DNA of 64,000 nucleotides from Fomitopsis serialis (Eukaryota; Basidiomycota; Agaricomycetes; Polyporales; Fomitopsidaceae): the NCBI RefSeq assembly GCF_022376445.1, contig NW_025955024.1, forward strand, positions 124,001-188,000, given 5' to 3'. Below the pieces are notes generated by a model that searched no databases, was not told the origin of the DNA, and was given only the letters and a program-made list of their open reading frames with translations. The stretch's first letter is position 1; every line of letters starts with the position of its first letter. Both the position numbers and the translations under genes were made by a program. Below, piece after piece: positions 40,835-52,800 of this stretch.

Positions 40835-42148
40835 ATGCTCGACCACATCATCCACACTCTTTCCTCCGACGCATTTCTTGCTTGTCTTATCCCTGCTCTG
40901 CTGTTCTTATCCAGTCTGTGCTTCACTGGGTTCTCATCATTCTCGGATTTACGCCGGAATGTCACAGAAATCGTCACCGGGCGTCGACGAACGACATTCG
41001 GGCACTTCTCCGTCGAACGGGCTGCGCTATCCTACCAACATTATGGAAAGCTGTCGCGCGGTGAACTTGCAACGATGCGAGCGTCGTATGCCAAGATAGG
41101 ACGCGCGCACAAACACATAGGATACGACCTAGGATACCCCGCCAAGCTCAACCGACTGCAAGAGGCCATAACGGTGAATACTAGGGTCACGGAAAGCATT
41201 GCGCAGCTTGCGAAGGAACAGTTCTCGGACAGACTGTCGCGCGTGGACTGGCAAGGTCATGATGCGCATGGCGACATCTCTCGAATACGAGAGTCGCTGA
41301 AGCATTTCGTACGCGATTGGAGCGAAGAAGGCCGGGGCGAGCGAGCGAGGATATTCGGACCAATTCTGGACGTTTTACAGGAAGCCAAATCTGCAGCTCG
41401 TCAGGAAATGAGAGTGCTAGTTCCTGGGTCGGGGCTGGGTAGACTTGCTTGGGAGATATCGCAGATGGGTGAGATCCCGATACTTGTTACGGTGTCTACG
41501 AAAGTGACTGTTGTGATGCATGTATCAGAGTGCTGATAGATGAATTCATGCGCAGGCTACGTTGTCACCGCGAATGAGCTTTCATTCTTCATGAACCTCG
41601 CGTTCCGCTTCCTGCTCTCTGAGACAACCACTCAGCACGTGAACCAACACACCCTACAGCCATACGCCAGTTGGTTCTCACATCAACGCAGTGTCGACAC
41701 GCTCTTCCGAGATGTTGCGTTCCCAGATGCTCTACCGCGACTGTCCAAGAACCTAGAGCTCGCGGAATGCGACTTCCTCCGCCTCGATCGGCCTGCAGCG
41801 CCACCCATCGGTAGCTCACCTGGCTACGACTTCGTTGTCACGCTGTTCTTCATTGACACCTCGCTGAACATCATCGAGACGCTAGAGCACATCCATCGGC
41901 TACTCAAGCCAGGCGGGACGTGGATCAACCTCGGACCGCTCCTCTGGACTGGTGGAGGGCAAGCCACACTGGAGCTGAGCCTGGAGGAGGTGCTGAGACT
42001 CGCAAACACGATAGGCTTCGACGTAGCCTCGGACGCGGACGGCCCACGACGCAGCCGCACGATCGAGTGCGAATACACAGCAGACCGCGAGGCAATGATG
42101 CGATGGCTGTACCAGGCGGAGTTCTGGGTCGCAACCAAGATGCGATAA
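40835..42148 (+). CDS. Carnosine N-methyltransferase-like protein (N2227 family)
   Basis: SAM-dependent methyltransferase of the N2227/CARNMT1 family, which in animals and yeast makes anserine from carnosine. Two exons: 40835-41468 and 41556-42148, donor GTGAGA, acceptor GCAG. An N-terminal hydrophobic segment (FLACLIPALLFLSSLCF) suggests a membrane anchor. Then come FSVERAALSYQHYGKLS, SAM-binding motif I VLVPGSGLGRLAWE, motif YVVTANELSFFM across the intron, acidic ECDFLRLD, YDFVVTLFFIDTSLNIIETLEHI and LLKPGGTWINLGPLLWTGG. These match the family order closely. Length about 408 residues. Whether a fungus uses carnosine as substrate is unproven, so a different small peptide or amine is possible. 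Confidence 0.85.
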
Positions 42149-42363
42149 GAGGTGACTGTTCTTTGTGTGGACTGCATGGCCTTGTGGCTGATTGTTGCAT
42201 AGCTGAGGTCCGAGCGGCGAAGACAAGACTCGTCAGTGGCACAGGGCACGTGAGCGTTACATTGTGTGGGCCCAAGCGTATAAGGCTACGCTTTAGCCCC
42301 TCTCTACTGTCGACCCGCTATCTAAAGACTGCCGCAGACCTGTAACGTAGAGCCTCCCCAGCC

Positions 42364-43173
42364 ATGTTCGCCACTTACTACTCCCACTCTATGCTGCCCG
42401 TCAACGACCCGCCCGCTGAGGCGTTGTTCTCCGGCTACGCCACACCCGACGGAGTGCACAACGAACGTCTGTCGATCAAGATACCATCGAGGCAAACACT
42501 AGTGCAAGCGCGCCCGAAGATCGGATTGCGTAGGTCCACGTTTACGCCTTCGCCCGAGCAGACGATGGAGGACATGCCGGCGCAGCGCGTTGAGCCGGAG
42601 AGCCCGCCTCCTGCGCCGACAGCCAGTGCACCCGCGTCGCCAAATCGTGTATATGGCCGCCCTCGTCGTCCGGGGGCGTCTCCCCGTCAGGGCCGACGGT
42701 CGGGTCCAGGTTCCCCAAGTGCTAAGTCTGGTTCATCGATGGTGAAGCGTGTGGAAGTGTTCGAGAGCATAACATGTATGCCGCAGCTCGTTGCAACGAG
42801 CTTTGAGGTACGCATCCGATTCACGACGATTTTGACTCGACCCTTACAATCAGGGTGTCGTAGGAACTCCGTCTGGAATGCTATCGACTCGGTTTTGTTA
42901 CGACCGGGCATGCACCGATGCCTGTGACGCCCGAGTCGGCGCAATGGGACACTATCCCGCCGTTCTACTCCCCGTTCTCGCAAGAGGCCTTGGACTCTGG
43001 TTTCGTACCAGAGCAAACAGATGTCACGATGACTGATGAGGTCAGTGGCTGTCCTCCAGCAAGTTTCGTCAGGGCTCACTTGTGTATCAACTCTGCAGTC
43101 AACTGGTCCGTGGACATTCACTTTCGGTGTGCCAGACACTAGCTCAGAAATCGGTGCGAACATGGAGTTCTAG
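42364..43173 (+). CDS. Proline/serine-rich hypothetical protein
   Basis: Exons 42364-42807, 42864-43040 and 43099-43173 join in frame to give about 231 residues. It begins MFATYYSHSMLPVNDPPAEALFSGY, contains a Pro/Ser/Arg-rich disordered middle (SPPPAPTASAPASP, RRPGASPRQGRRSG), then ends MPVTPESAQWDTIPPFYSPF, EQTDVTMTDE and STGPWTFTFGVPDTSSEIG. No domain is recognised. A TATA-like GTATAAGG near 42278 lies about 85 bp upstream. The gene follows the methyltransferase on the same strand after 215 bp. Low-complexity content and three clean splice joins support a real gene, but function is unknown. Confidence 0.6.
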
Positions 43174-44050
43174 CTATTTTGGTGCGTTTCGCGCTTCATT
43201 GGTTGGTGTTGCCGGACGTCGTGGCCCGGGGCACTATGGTCTGTAGCTGGTTATGATATATAATTTTCTTGTTCGATCTCATTGCGTGAACTGAAATGGC
43301 GGTTCGATGCCGTTGTTGTCACAGCGAGGGCAACTCGTTGTCAGTTGTGATTTATGTCACTCGCACTGCTTGCTATTGGTAACCCTCACCGTGCACACGC
43401 AGCGATGATTTCGTGGGGCACTCGCCATTCCTGTGTTCCTGTGCAAGGTACCCTTCTTCAGAGCCCAAGCGTGGCATGAACAGTTCGAGAAGTCCCCATT
43501 GACATGCTTCATTCCTGCGGGCTGTGGTCGTGCATAGTAGAATGCGCTAAGCTATTTGGTAGTCTAAGATGGGGAACATGGATGTGGTCGCTAATAAGTG
43601 ATCGCATCGCAGTCACATCGGCTGATCATGCACCTCTTTCGTGCTCTCTGCGGCTTGTTCCCTTTCCTGAGCTGATGCACGGATGCCGGTTTGCTCTCTG
43701 GTATGTGCGTTTGTCAAACCTTGTCGTTACTTTCTGTCTTTGTCAGTAGGTTGCGCTCGCCGTGACCTGCGCTTCCACACAAGTTTGCGCTCATCCAGCC
43801 TCAGCGCGCGTGTACGAGGTGTTGGGCCATTTTGGCCAAACCTCCCGCGTTCGACGCGCGCCGAACGTCAGGGGATGTGTAGCACAAGAAGTAATATTGA
43901 GGACATGTTGACTCGGTCTCCCCCATCCCTCCACATTCAATGCTGCGTCGATGACTCGGAAAATATTGCAGCATCATTGCAGTGTACTGATGCAGCAACG
44001 ACAGCAAAGCCTGGAGCTTGAGGCAAAAGAGGAAGACAACCTTAGCCTAA
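43174..44050. other. Intergenic region
   Basis: About 880 bp with no supported gene. It presumably holds the 3' UTR of the upstream gene at its left end. Short open frames on both strands are not conserved-looking. Confidence 0.45.
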
Positions 44051-44157
44051 GGTGCTACCAGGGCTCGAACCTGGGTTCCGGGAAATTTATCTGCCTGGTT
44101 CGAGCCCTGGCACATTGACATCAAAATCCCGAGTGATAACCACTACACTATAGCACC
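44051..44157 (-). tRNA. tRNA-Gln(UUG) with a 36-nt intron
   Basis: Reading the minus strand: acceptor GGTGCTA pairs perfectly with TAGCACC. D arm GTG...CAC, anticodon stem CGGGA/TCCCG, loop TTTTGA+T with anticodon TTG (Gln), variable GAAC, and T arm CCAGG TTCGAGC CCTGG. Exon 1 is 44121-44157 (37 nt), the intron 44085-44120 (36 nt) follows position 37 as in canonical eukaryotic pre-tRNAs, and exon 2 is 44051-44084 (34 nt). The intron contains CCAGGGCTCGAACC, an exact inverse complement of 14 nt of the T arm, so the precursor can form an alternative hairpin. Confidence 0.9.
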
Positions 44158-46095
44158 GATATTACGATTTGTTTATGAGGACACATCAGCCTGTTCTCGC
44201 TCCGAGAACTCTTCACTGCAATTGATCGCGGGCAACTTGACTTGACTTGACTCGAACCATGCCCCGCTTCAAACTTGTCTTCTTCGTGCCCGTAGCGTCT
44301 ACACAGCACGTCCTCGGACGCCTCTTTGAACGATTCCCGCGGAACGTCGGGCGGATCGGCGCGTACGGCGGGTGCGCATTCGTCAGTCGGGGCACCGGTC
44401 GGTAGCCGCATCATCTACACAGCAGGTCTCGAAGGACGCTGAATGACCTGTTCGATGCTTGACCGATAACCACTATACGAAAACGGACGACGAACCCCCG
44501 CCGTGGCTTCTCTCCTATCAGGGCAATTCACACCGCTCGACGGCGCGCACCCGGCGATCGGGGAGGTAGGCAGGCCGGAGCGGGTGGAGGAGGACCGCGT
44601 CGAGGTGGTCGTGCAAGCCGACTCCGAGGCGGATCTGTCAGATGCAGGTCTGCGGGAGGGGCAGCGCGTTGAGCTGCGGCGTGTGCTGGAGGAGCTCGAG
44701 AAGGTGCGTGCGGACTCTATAACTGCGCATGGTTGTTGAGCTGACGACGGTCATCCTGGAACAGGTACATCCGTATGAGGAAGTCGCGTACGATGTGTAT
44801 AGGTTGGAAGACTTCTGAATCTGCCCATTCGGGGGAAGGCAAAGCTGTCTGCGGGGGTCTGCCCACCCCCGATAGCACTGTCTGCGAAACGCGCTGCGAT
44901 TCATACATTCTCGAATGCATGATGATCAAGTCCACATTCAATTAATCGCCACAAGCAAACCAGTGACGTGCTAAGCAGTCTCGACTGCAGGCTCGATAGG
45001 AAGCTCTACGTGTGTAGATCACGGGTGCACAACTCCTGACGCGTCCTTCGACTCCCCGTGCCCGACGAGCTTATTCGACACCTCGGGGATTGCCCTGAAA
45101 AGGATGCCTCGTATGTGGGACTGCGAACCACGCCGCGGCACCCCCGTCGCACTGTGTCCAGTACGTCCAGTCTTCTGACACTTGACATGTGACATGCTTG
45201 ACAGGTGCGCTCGTGAAAGCCGAGCTGTGAAGGCGCGACGCCGCCGGCCACAGCGATGTATGACTCTACAGGCGATATCGTAGGTATCGACCAAACGCGT
45301 TGCGTACGGGCAGATAGCCGCTTGCGATCACGATTCGGACGTTGTGGCAATCCGGTGGCATGCGCCGCGATCGAGAGACCGCTCGTGCGGACGGCCGTAC
45401 GACAGACCGGTGGCTCAGTCACATCAGCAGGGTTCGGCTTCCTGATAGGCATCCCAGAGAATGCTATGGAGTAACAGGTCAGAACCTCTCGGGTTCGGAA
45501 CTTGGGGTGGAAGTTGGGACGCAGCACTCGCGCTCGAATGAATACGCGACGAGCGCTGCCAGTGCCGGTGCCTCCGCCCAGGTCAGGCGCGTGCTCGTAC
45601 TTGAACTTGACGGACCGATGTTCAATACAATCCTCGGCGGTTCATTCTCAGCAGACGGTGCATGATTGCTGCTTCTCGCGGCGTGCTGCCTCTCGTGATT
45701 GAAGAGACAGCAACATCATGACGGGTGTGTGATTTGATCGCTATTCCTCGTGGTACACAGTATCTGTACAGTACAATCCAGGCAGTCCTACACTTGTTTC
45801 CAGGTCGATGCTATAAATAACCCCATTGATACAGCTGGTGGCGGGAGGCGGACGGTGGCGAGAGCGTAACGGTATGTCGTGTCTGAGTGGCGGCGGAACG
45901 TCGAAGTCAAGGCGATGAGGGGGACAGGGGCGGTGGATGGGGAGTGCGGGCGCTGCGCCTGGAGTCAGTCCGCTCGGGCGCGGAGAACATACACAGGGGC
46001 GTTCGGGCGGTCCGACACGTTCGGTGTGGTACTCAGCTGCGACCCGGACCATAAGCCTGTGCGCGGGATGCAGCAAATCACAGCCCACTCACCAC
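44158..46095. other. Intergenic region with unassigned open frames
   Basis: About 1.9 kb. A GC-rich frame at 44503-44739 (plus) encodes an acidic/charged peptide (GRPERVEEDRVEVVVQADSEADL) with no recognisable domain. Frames at 45006-45700 on both strands overlap and are equally unconvincing. A short tandem ACTTG run lies near 44237. I call no gene. Confidence 0.4.
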
Positions 46096-46378
46096 TCAGT
46101 GCTGCGTGTAGTTGCCCAGCAGGGTGCACAGGCTGCCTAGTGGGTTTGGACAAAGCTAGCGCGACATGAGTCAGGCTCGAGGGGAGGGGAGAACATGTAC
46201 GGACGTACGCATCGATGACGGCCGCGATGGGCGTGCCGGTCGCACGGAGGGCGACGACGGTGGTCGCTGCGGCGATGGTCGCTGCTGCACTCGCGATGCC
46301 GAAGACGGCGAAGTAGTCTTTGCGCGAGGCGGCCTCGCCGCCGAGCGTCGGGTGCTCGATGATGTTGAAGGCGCGCAT
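46096..46378 (-). CDS. Small single-pass membrane protein, 68 aa
   Basis: Exon 1 46378-46209 and exon 2 46132-46096 total 207 nt, in frame, 68 codons plus stop. It begins MRAFNIIEHPTLGGEAASRKDYFAVFG, then has an Ala-rich hydrophobic helix (IASAAATIAAATTVVAL) and a short tail ending LLGNYTQH. Short N-terminus plus one Ala-rich helix is typical of small mitochondrial inner-membrane proteins such as respiratory or ATP-synthase accessory subunits, but I cannot name it. A TATA-like TTATATAATCCC lies on the minus strand near 46490. A truncated duplicate of its promoter and first exon lies 1 kb downstream of this start (47279-47490). The acceptor choice (TAGGCAG) is an inference from frame. Confidence 0.55.
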
Positions 46379-46500
46379 GGTGCAGCGTGAAGCGATGTTA
46401 GGAGTACAGTGCAGACGGGGCTAGAATACAAGGACGGAGAGCGGGGATGTCGCAAGGCGAGTGAGGAGGGCAAGGCCGACTGGGCGGGATTATATACTGC

Positions 46501-47278
46501 AGACCGCTGCGCCCGCGTACTATTGTGTTGGCCTGGATCATTAGCTGCCTTGTGGCTGGTACACAACAGTTGCGTCCGGGGCTCGTGATTGCGCTAGCGC
46601 TGCTAAAAGGGCAGAGACCCCTTGCACCCTCTACGATCAGCTTTCCATCCGGAACACTCGCCCAATCGGGAGGCCACCGCCGCTGGGCAAAGTGTCCTGG
46701 ATTCTTCGAAGCCCTGTTCAGTTCGTGCGTTCCTTCGGGGACACAAGCTGGTGTCTTGCGGTGGAAGCGCCGAGGGGCTTCCAAGTTTATGACCAGTCCC
46801 TGATCTCATTCCCCTGCAGGAGAGGATCGCCGAAGCGGGGAATTGTCCACATCGAGATCAGGCCGGTGCCTCCAGATTGCATCGTGTGCGTCCGGCTAGT
46901 CCTGTTTGAACTAATACATTACTTACTACGGCAAATGCAATGGACGTAATACGTAGCCCTGTGTAGGGTGCGTGCACGCTAATGACTTCCGGGGGCTCGC
47001 AAATAATAACCGATGCGGCCATTGTAGACATCGGAGCGGGCCTGCGATAAGTCCGTACGATGTTCGCAACTTCTCGTCCACATTCCGAAGGACATTGCGG
47101 GGGCCGTGTGCATCCCATGAACCTATGACGTATATAATCAAGCGATTCCGGGACATTCCCGACTTAGCACGGCTCGCGGCAGCGCATCAGACGCGAAACA
47201 CAATTCTCAGTTCAAGATAAGAGAAGGGCGAGATGCGATGCCGCTCTTCCATCTTCGTCATGCAAACTCATCCATCTG
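46501..47278. other. Intergenic region between the duplicated small-gene copies
   Basis: About 780 bp separating the two copies of the small-gene promoter region. No reading frame with domain content is seen. Confidence 0.4.
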
Positions 47279-47490
47279 TTAGACCCCGAGCTCAGTAGTC
47301 TTTGTGGAAGCGGCCTCGCCGCCGAGCGTCGGGTCGATGATGTTGAAGGCGCGCATGGTGAGGCGTGAAGTGATGCTAGGAGTACAGTGCAGACGGGGCT
47401 CTGAGGATACAAGTACGGAGAGGGGGATGGTCGTAGGGGGGCAAAACCGACCGGGTGGGATTATGTAGGATTATATAGGATGATATACAC
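47279..47490 (-). pseudogene. Truncated duplicate of the small membrane-protein gene
   Basis: About 47294-47490 is a direct partial repeat of 46313-46500, covering the promoter region, ATG and first 18-20 codons. The frame reads MRAFNIIDPTLGGEAASTK, loses the membrane helix and stops after 25 codons at 47279. The surrounding duplicated DNA retains the TATA-like AT-rich stretch (GGATTATATAGG). I read it as a truncated copy with no likely product. Confidence 0.65.
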
Positions 47491-47937
47491 CGCCCGAGTA
47501 TTACTGTATCAACGGTGCCCAGCCACTTGTAATTCACTAGTCAATATTAAGTATATTCAATCACTGGAATGACTGCTGGGACTTGTAACATGTAACCACT
47601 GGATCAATCCACTCATCGTAGACTCGCAAGCCAGTCGATGAGACGCTTGTTCTTTCTTGGACACTCCTCTGTTTGGTAACTTTTTTAGCCAAGAAAGGTA
47701 ACCGGAGTGCGAAAAGTGCCACGACGGACTTTAAATCTCTTTACGCCAGAACGGCTGGGTACGAGCGTAGAAATACTATGCTTGCTTCGTTCGCCCGCAA
47801 ATACAGTACATACTATGTAAGTTACAAGCAAACTGTTGTCCCCAGAGCTTCACGTCGTTCGTCTCTTTCTTGTTTCCCCCCGCCCCCATTGAACGTTGAA
47901 CGTTGAACATCGACGAGCTACAGACACTGCCAGCGCG
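47491..47937. other. Intergenic region upstream of the HNH gene
   Basis: About 450 bp, AT-rich in its first part. The last 70 bp contain a C-rich run and a short GAACGTT direct repeat immediately before the predicted ATG. No gene is seen. Confidence 0.4.
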
Positions 47938-49289
47938 ATGCCTACATCTCACGCCCGGTCGTCATCTATCCGGTCAACATGCACCATTTTGACCTGTACG
48001 TCTGCAGACTGGGACGAAGTATACAACGATGAGCACATCAACACCGACGTTCTCTCCAGTGAACTGGTCAAACTGATAGGTCAAAATGGGTGCCATCACG
48101 AGGCGCTCGTCTCGGCCAGTCCCGACAGACTCGTTGAGTCATTCGCCTCGACAAACTCCTCAAAGGGATGTTGCAGCATGCTCCCACCGCTGCCGGAAAA
48201 CGCTATGTCGCCATTGCCCTTCATATCGCTCATCAGAAAGGGGAAGAAGCCGTCGTTAACCTAGCAAGAACTTGGTTGCAGTCACTCTTCCTTCGAAGTG
48301 AGTCGTAGTGTAATGTAAGCTCTGCTTAGCGTCGCCAAGTACACCACAATCCCATAGTGATGGCACTCGGTATCAAGGACGCCCACGTCCAACCCAGCAG
48401 TAGCCAGACACCAACTCTACACCGCACGGAAGAACAGACCGAGTCCAGCACTCGATCTGACCTGAAAACGTGTGTAGCTGCGCATCGACCGTCTACCTGT
48501 CAAGTACTGACTCTTCAATATTTCAATCTTCAATTAGCTCCAACAACGTGAACAACACCGTTGTGCGATAACACGCGCCTTCGACTCCGCGCGAGGTTTT
48601 GAGCTCATGCGCAGCCAGGACATACCCCCCGGGTCGTCATTTCAGTACATGGCTGCGGCGCACATCATCCCATTTGTGCTTGATGACTTTCGCGATGACA
48701 ACAGCCATGAAGTTGTGCGTGACATCGTGATCCTTCGTGTCCTCTTCCGCCGTCTGTTAAACTGCATATCATCAGTACGAAGCCGCGAAGACTTGGGATA
48801 TGCTACGATCATGTACATCCATCGGCATTGACAGGCTAGCAGGATCAAAGATCACCACGCCTGCAAACGGCGTTTACATGTCGACACACAATCATCACCT
48901 CTTTGGCAGGTTCCAATTCTATTTCGACAAAGACGCCGTCAGTCCTCCTCACCTGCAATATTCACCGACACCGACTGAGACCCTTGCCACGCAAGTTCCC
49001 GGATGTGCCGAACAAGCACACAACGCGAATGCTCGCGCAAGGCCATCTCTTCAGCAATGGCCAAGGCTCCGCCGACGTCGAGTTTCGGGCACTGCCCGGG
49101 ATCGAAGCCCCGGATCCTGAGCTCCTCCGAATCCATGCTGCGTTCGCGCAGGTCCTCCACTTGTGTGGTGCTGCCGACTTCATGAATGAACATTACCGAT
49201 TTGATGAAGGTGACGTGACCTTGTTCATGCATCCAACGGAGGATTTTGGACGACAACTCAGCGCGAGATTGGCCGTACTTGCATTTTGA
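47938..49289 (+). CDS. HNH-nuclease-domain protein (fungal HNH_2 type)
   Basis: The N-terminal exon starts MPTSHARSSSIRSTCTILTCTSADWDEVYND. A second block reads RLDKLLKGMLQHAPTAAGKRYVAIALHIAHQKGEEAVVNLARTW in a shifted frame, with no clear intron between them, so a frameshift is likely near 48140. The HNH part begins CAITRAFDSARGFELM, then FQYMAAAHIIPFVLDDF, an intron (about 48709-48769), YEAAKTWDML, ITTPANGVYMSTHNHHLFGRFQFYFDKDA, a further intron, and VPNKHTTRMLAQGHLFSNG to a stop at 49289. The HxxP...N...H arrangement is that of HNH endonuclease domains, which I recall as frequent in multicopy basidiomycete proteins. Nuclease activity is inferred from motif only. It may be decayed. Confidence 0.6.
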
Positions 49290-49854
49290 AGAACTCGCCG
49301 TCTCCTGGTAGCTGGTAGTTACTCCGAGTCAGATGTCTAATATGCCGTACTATTAACCGCCGTCTTCTACAGAGATGCGCCCCCTTTCACTGCCACCGAA
49401 AGTGCCGATAAATTTGCAGTGCGCGTACTCACTCTGCATGTCTAACAACTCACCTATCTGCAACCGGTTCACTCGGCGATCCAAGCTTGCAAGATAATCG
49501 CATAAGGAGGACGAACGTACTGGCGACTGTACACTAAACGGTGACAAACAGATCAGCATGAGTAAGCGAGAGACGCACGAGACACAAACGAGCGACAGTG
49601 GGCAGAATCAAAGTTCGAGCGGAAGAACAAAGAATGAATGGAGAGCACACACAGATCCCGAAGAACAGCTGACTCCGATAAATAGATCCCTGCAGATGTG
49701 CATGTAGAAGATACGTCATGAGCGCCGTGGTCGACGTCGGCACTGGGAAGGTGGCCCGCACAGCACTTGCACTGAGAACCCTGGCCAGCGTCCGGCATCG
49801 AACATCCGTAGTCGTAACAGAAGGGTAAAGGGATGAGTTTTGCGCGGGAGGCGA
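49290..49854. other. Intergenic region between convergent genes
   Basis: About 560 bp separating the HNH gene from the stop codon of the F-BAR gene. An open frame that continues past the F-BAR stop in another phase is not coding. Nothing else is recognised. Confidence 0.45.
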
Positions 49855-52800
49855 TCAGAAGAGGCACACGAAGTTGCTCGGGAATACATGGCGGCCGGGC
49901 TGCCTCCGCTGCTCGTCGAGCAGTTCGCCGGACCACCATCCGTCTTCGGGCGTCGCAGTAACTGCAATGATGTCCCCCGCCTGGAAGTCGAACTCTTCCT
50001 CGATCGTCGCCTGGTAGTCGTACATCGCTTTCACTGAATCGGGTATCAGTACTCGTCGCTCCGTCCCACGCGACACACTCACCATAGAACAGGATACCAC
50101 GCCCATCCTCTGTGTACGCCCCGGTCGGCGGCGGCGGCGCCTGCCCAGGCGGAGGCTGCGGCGACGGGGCCCTCGCCGGACTCGGCGCCCTGTACTGCTG
50201 CTGCTGCTGTTGGCCATACGGATCCTGCCCAAAGTACCCCGACGGCGTGCGCTGCTGCGACGGCACCACGCCCGACTGGTACCCGTTCGGCTGCTGGTAC
50301 GATGGCTGCTGCTGGTGAGGCTGCTGGTACTGCACCGGCGGCGGTGGCTGCTGGCCGTACTGCTGCTGGGGCGGCGGCGGCTGAGGCGGGTAGTAGTTGG
50401 GTGCCGCGATTGTCTGCGGCGGTCCCCCGTACGGAACAGGAGGTCCGTGCGACGGCTGCTGGACGTGTCCCGCAACGGGCTGCTGCGGGTAGCCCGGCGT
50501 GTTGTACGTCGGCTGCCGTTGCACCTGCGTCGCAGGCGGTTGTTGCTGAGGAGGCCGGCCGTACTGCGGCTGCTGTGGCGGCGGCGGCTGGTACCTGCTC
50601 GCCATCTCGTCTAGTGCTACGCGACCTGTGGGGTCCAGCACGATGCCGACGCTATTGGGGCTCGTCGGGCGCTGGTGCTGCGCCGATGGCTGCGGCACCT
50701 GGATCGTGCCAGTGCCAGGGCGCACAGAGCTCACAGATGACGTGGCATGGTGCCCCGCGGGGGCACCGTTCATTGAAGGCGGAGGTACCCTACTCGTGCT
50801 CAGCCTACGAGCGTTCGGCGGCTGGGGAACAGCAGGGCTCGTGCTGCGCGATGGCGGCGCGAACGGCTGCGGGCTGGGACTGCGTCCTTGTGCACCAATG
50901 CCTGCCTGCCCGCTCATAGGCCTCGTCGACTGTATCTGGCTCTGGCTGGGGCTCGGACCCTGCCCTGGCAGCCCAATGACACTCCCAGGACGACTGCCCG
51001 GCCGGCTTATAGACTTGCGCTCACCAGGGAACGACTGCTCGTAGTCGTGCAGAATCTCCTGCACGGGCAGATTCCCCGATGGACCTACATTCGACGGCGG
51101 GAGCATGTGCTTCGGGTACGGGTTGGGCGACGTCGAACGCCGGTCGGACGCTGGCGGCGCGCCGACAACGATCTCCGCGGAGCGACGGTAGTCGACCGAG
51201 TTCCTGCGACCACTCCGGCTCGACCCATCCGGCGGCGGCGACAGCTTGTTCGCCGTGGCGTCCCGTTTCGTTGGCGACGGGGTAGAAGTCGGATACGCGC
51301 CCTGTGGCTGGTACTGACTCTGCCGCCGTGTGCTGCCTCCTCCCTTTTGGAGCGCGACCATCTGCTGGGCGAGCGGATCATCATCCTGCCCGACGTTGAG
51401 CGGCCGTGGCGCGGCTACTTTGCTGCCGCCCCTCTGTCCTTGCGGGTCGCGTGAGGGATCCACAGGGTAAGCCCGCTCACCGATCTTCAGCATCGTCTCT
51501 GCGGTCGGGTCGATAGGGTCCGCCTGAGGTTCTGGGGCGCGCATACCGCCTTGTGAAGGCGGCCCACGCGAGGGTGCGCCGGGTCCCGGGGAGACTGAAT
51601 GGCCATTGACGTACGCGCTGGCACCGTTTCTGCTGTCCGTACCCTGAGGACCGACATCCGATCCATCTGTCTGCCGTCCACCAGCCCGTCCGACGCCCGT
51701 CATGTTGACAGGCGGCTCTTCCTCTTGTGGGGGTGGAGGCGATGGCGGTGCTTGCCGGGAGCGCTGGGTAGAGCGCACAAAGGCGGCAGGGCGAGTCGTA
51801 ATCTGCTGCCCAGAAGAGGGGATCGTGTTGGGATTGGAGTAGTCCACGAAGACGGGCGGGTCGGGTATCTGGCTTCCTGTACCGTAGTCGCGCACGAAGT
51901 TCTCCATGTCTCGGTCGACCTCCATCGATTCCAGTGCAAGTCGCACCTTCTCACACGACTGCGACGCCGTCGGAAACGGCGTAGACACGAAGAGTTACCG
52001 CACGCACCTCGTCATCCGCCACACAGACTGTGGAGATCGCATTGGCATAGGCCCATATATTGTCCTTCGTGAATTCCATCCGCTCCTCCTCCATATCCTG
52101 GCAACTGTCGCAGAAAGCCTTCCAATCGATCTCCCACTTCCGCACTGTCTCTTGCAACGCGCGCGTGAAGTTGGAAAAGTCTTGTTCGTTTGCACGCACA
52201 GTCTGCCGGGCACGCTCAAGGCGCTCGCGCGTCTTCTGCAGTTCCTTGCCTTGCTCCAGCGTGCTCTGCGCAGTAAGCGAGTTGATTTTCATGCAATCCG
52301 ACTCGTATTTCTCGCGCGCCTTCTGCACGTAAGACTCCTGCGTCTGCTTTGTCTTGAACTCGCGCTCAATTGCAATCTGGATTGTTTTCTTGTGATGCTG
52401 TTGCCTGCTCACGAAGGCCGCAGCTTGCGCCTCGAGCTCGTTCTTGATCTGCTGCGCAACTAGTTGGTGGTACCCCGCCTGTTTCTCAGTTTCGCCCTTC
52501 AGAGTATCCATCGTCAAGCGCATCTCCCTTTGTGCGAGCCTCAGCTATCGCAGCAGGACGAATGTGTGCGTCACCCACCCGATCTCGTCTCTGCCTAATG
52601 TGACCTTGGACAAAGCTGCCAACCGCTTTGCATACTGCTCCTCAATCGCAGCTCTGCATGCCCTTGAAGTCAACATTAGGTGTGTGAGATACAACTACGC
52701 ACCTCTCCTTCCAGAAACTCCTCAGTTCCTCCATCGTCCGCGATGCGCCGCGCATGCGCGCGAACAATACATCGACGCCGCCATCGCCGAGACCCCAGAA

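Noticed and set aside
44503..44739. 78-codon acidic frame
   Set aside because: Balanced GC-rich composition but no family resemblance, no clear splice continuation; left as unassigned.
50112..51454. Plus-strand frames rich in Ala, Gly, Arg and Trp opposite the F-BAR gene
   Set aside because: Antisense of the Pro/Gln-rich linker; the minus-strand frame joins conserved F-BAR and SH3 ends.
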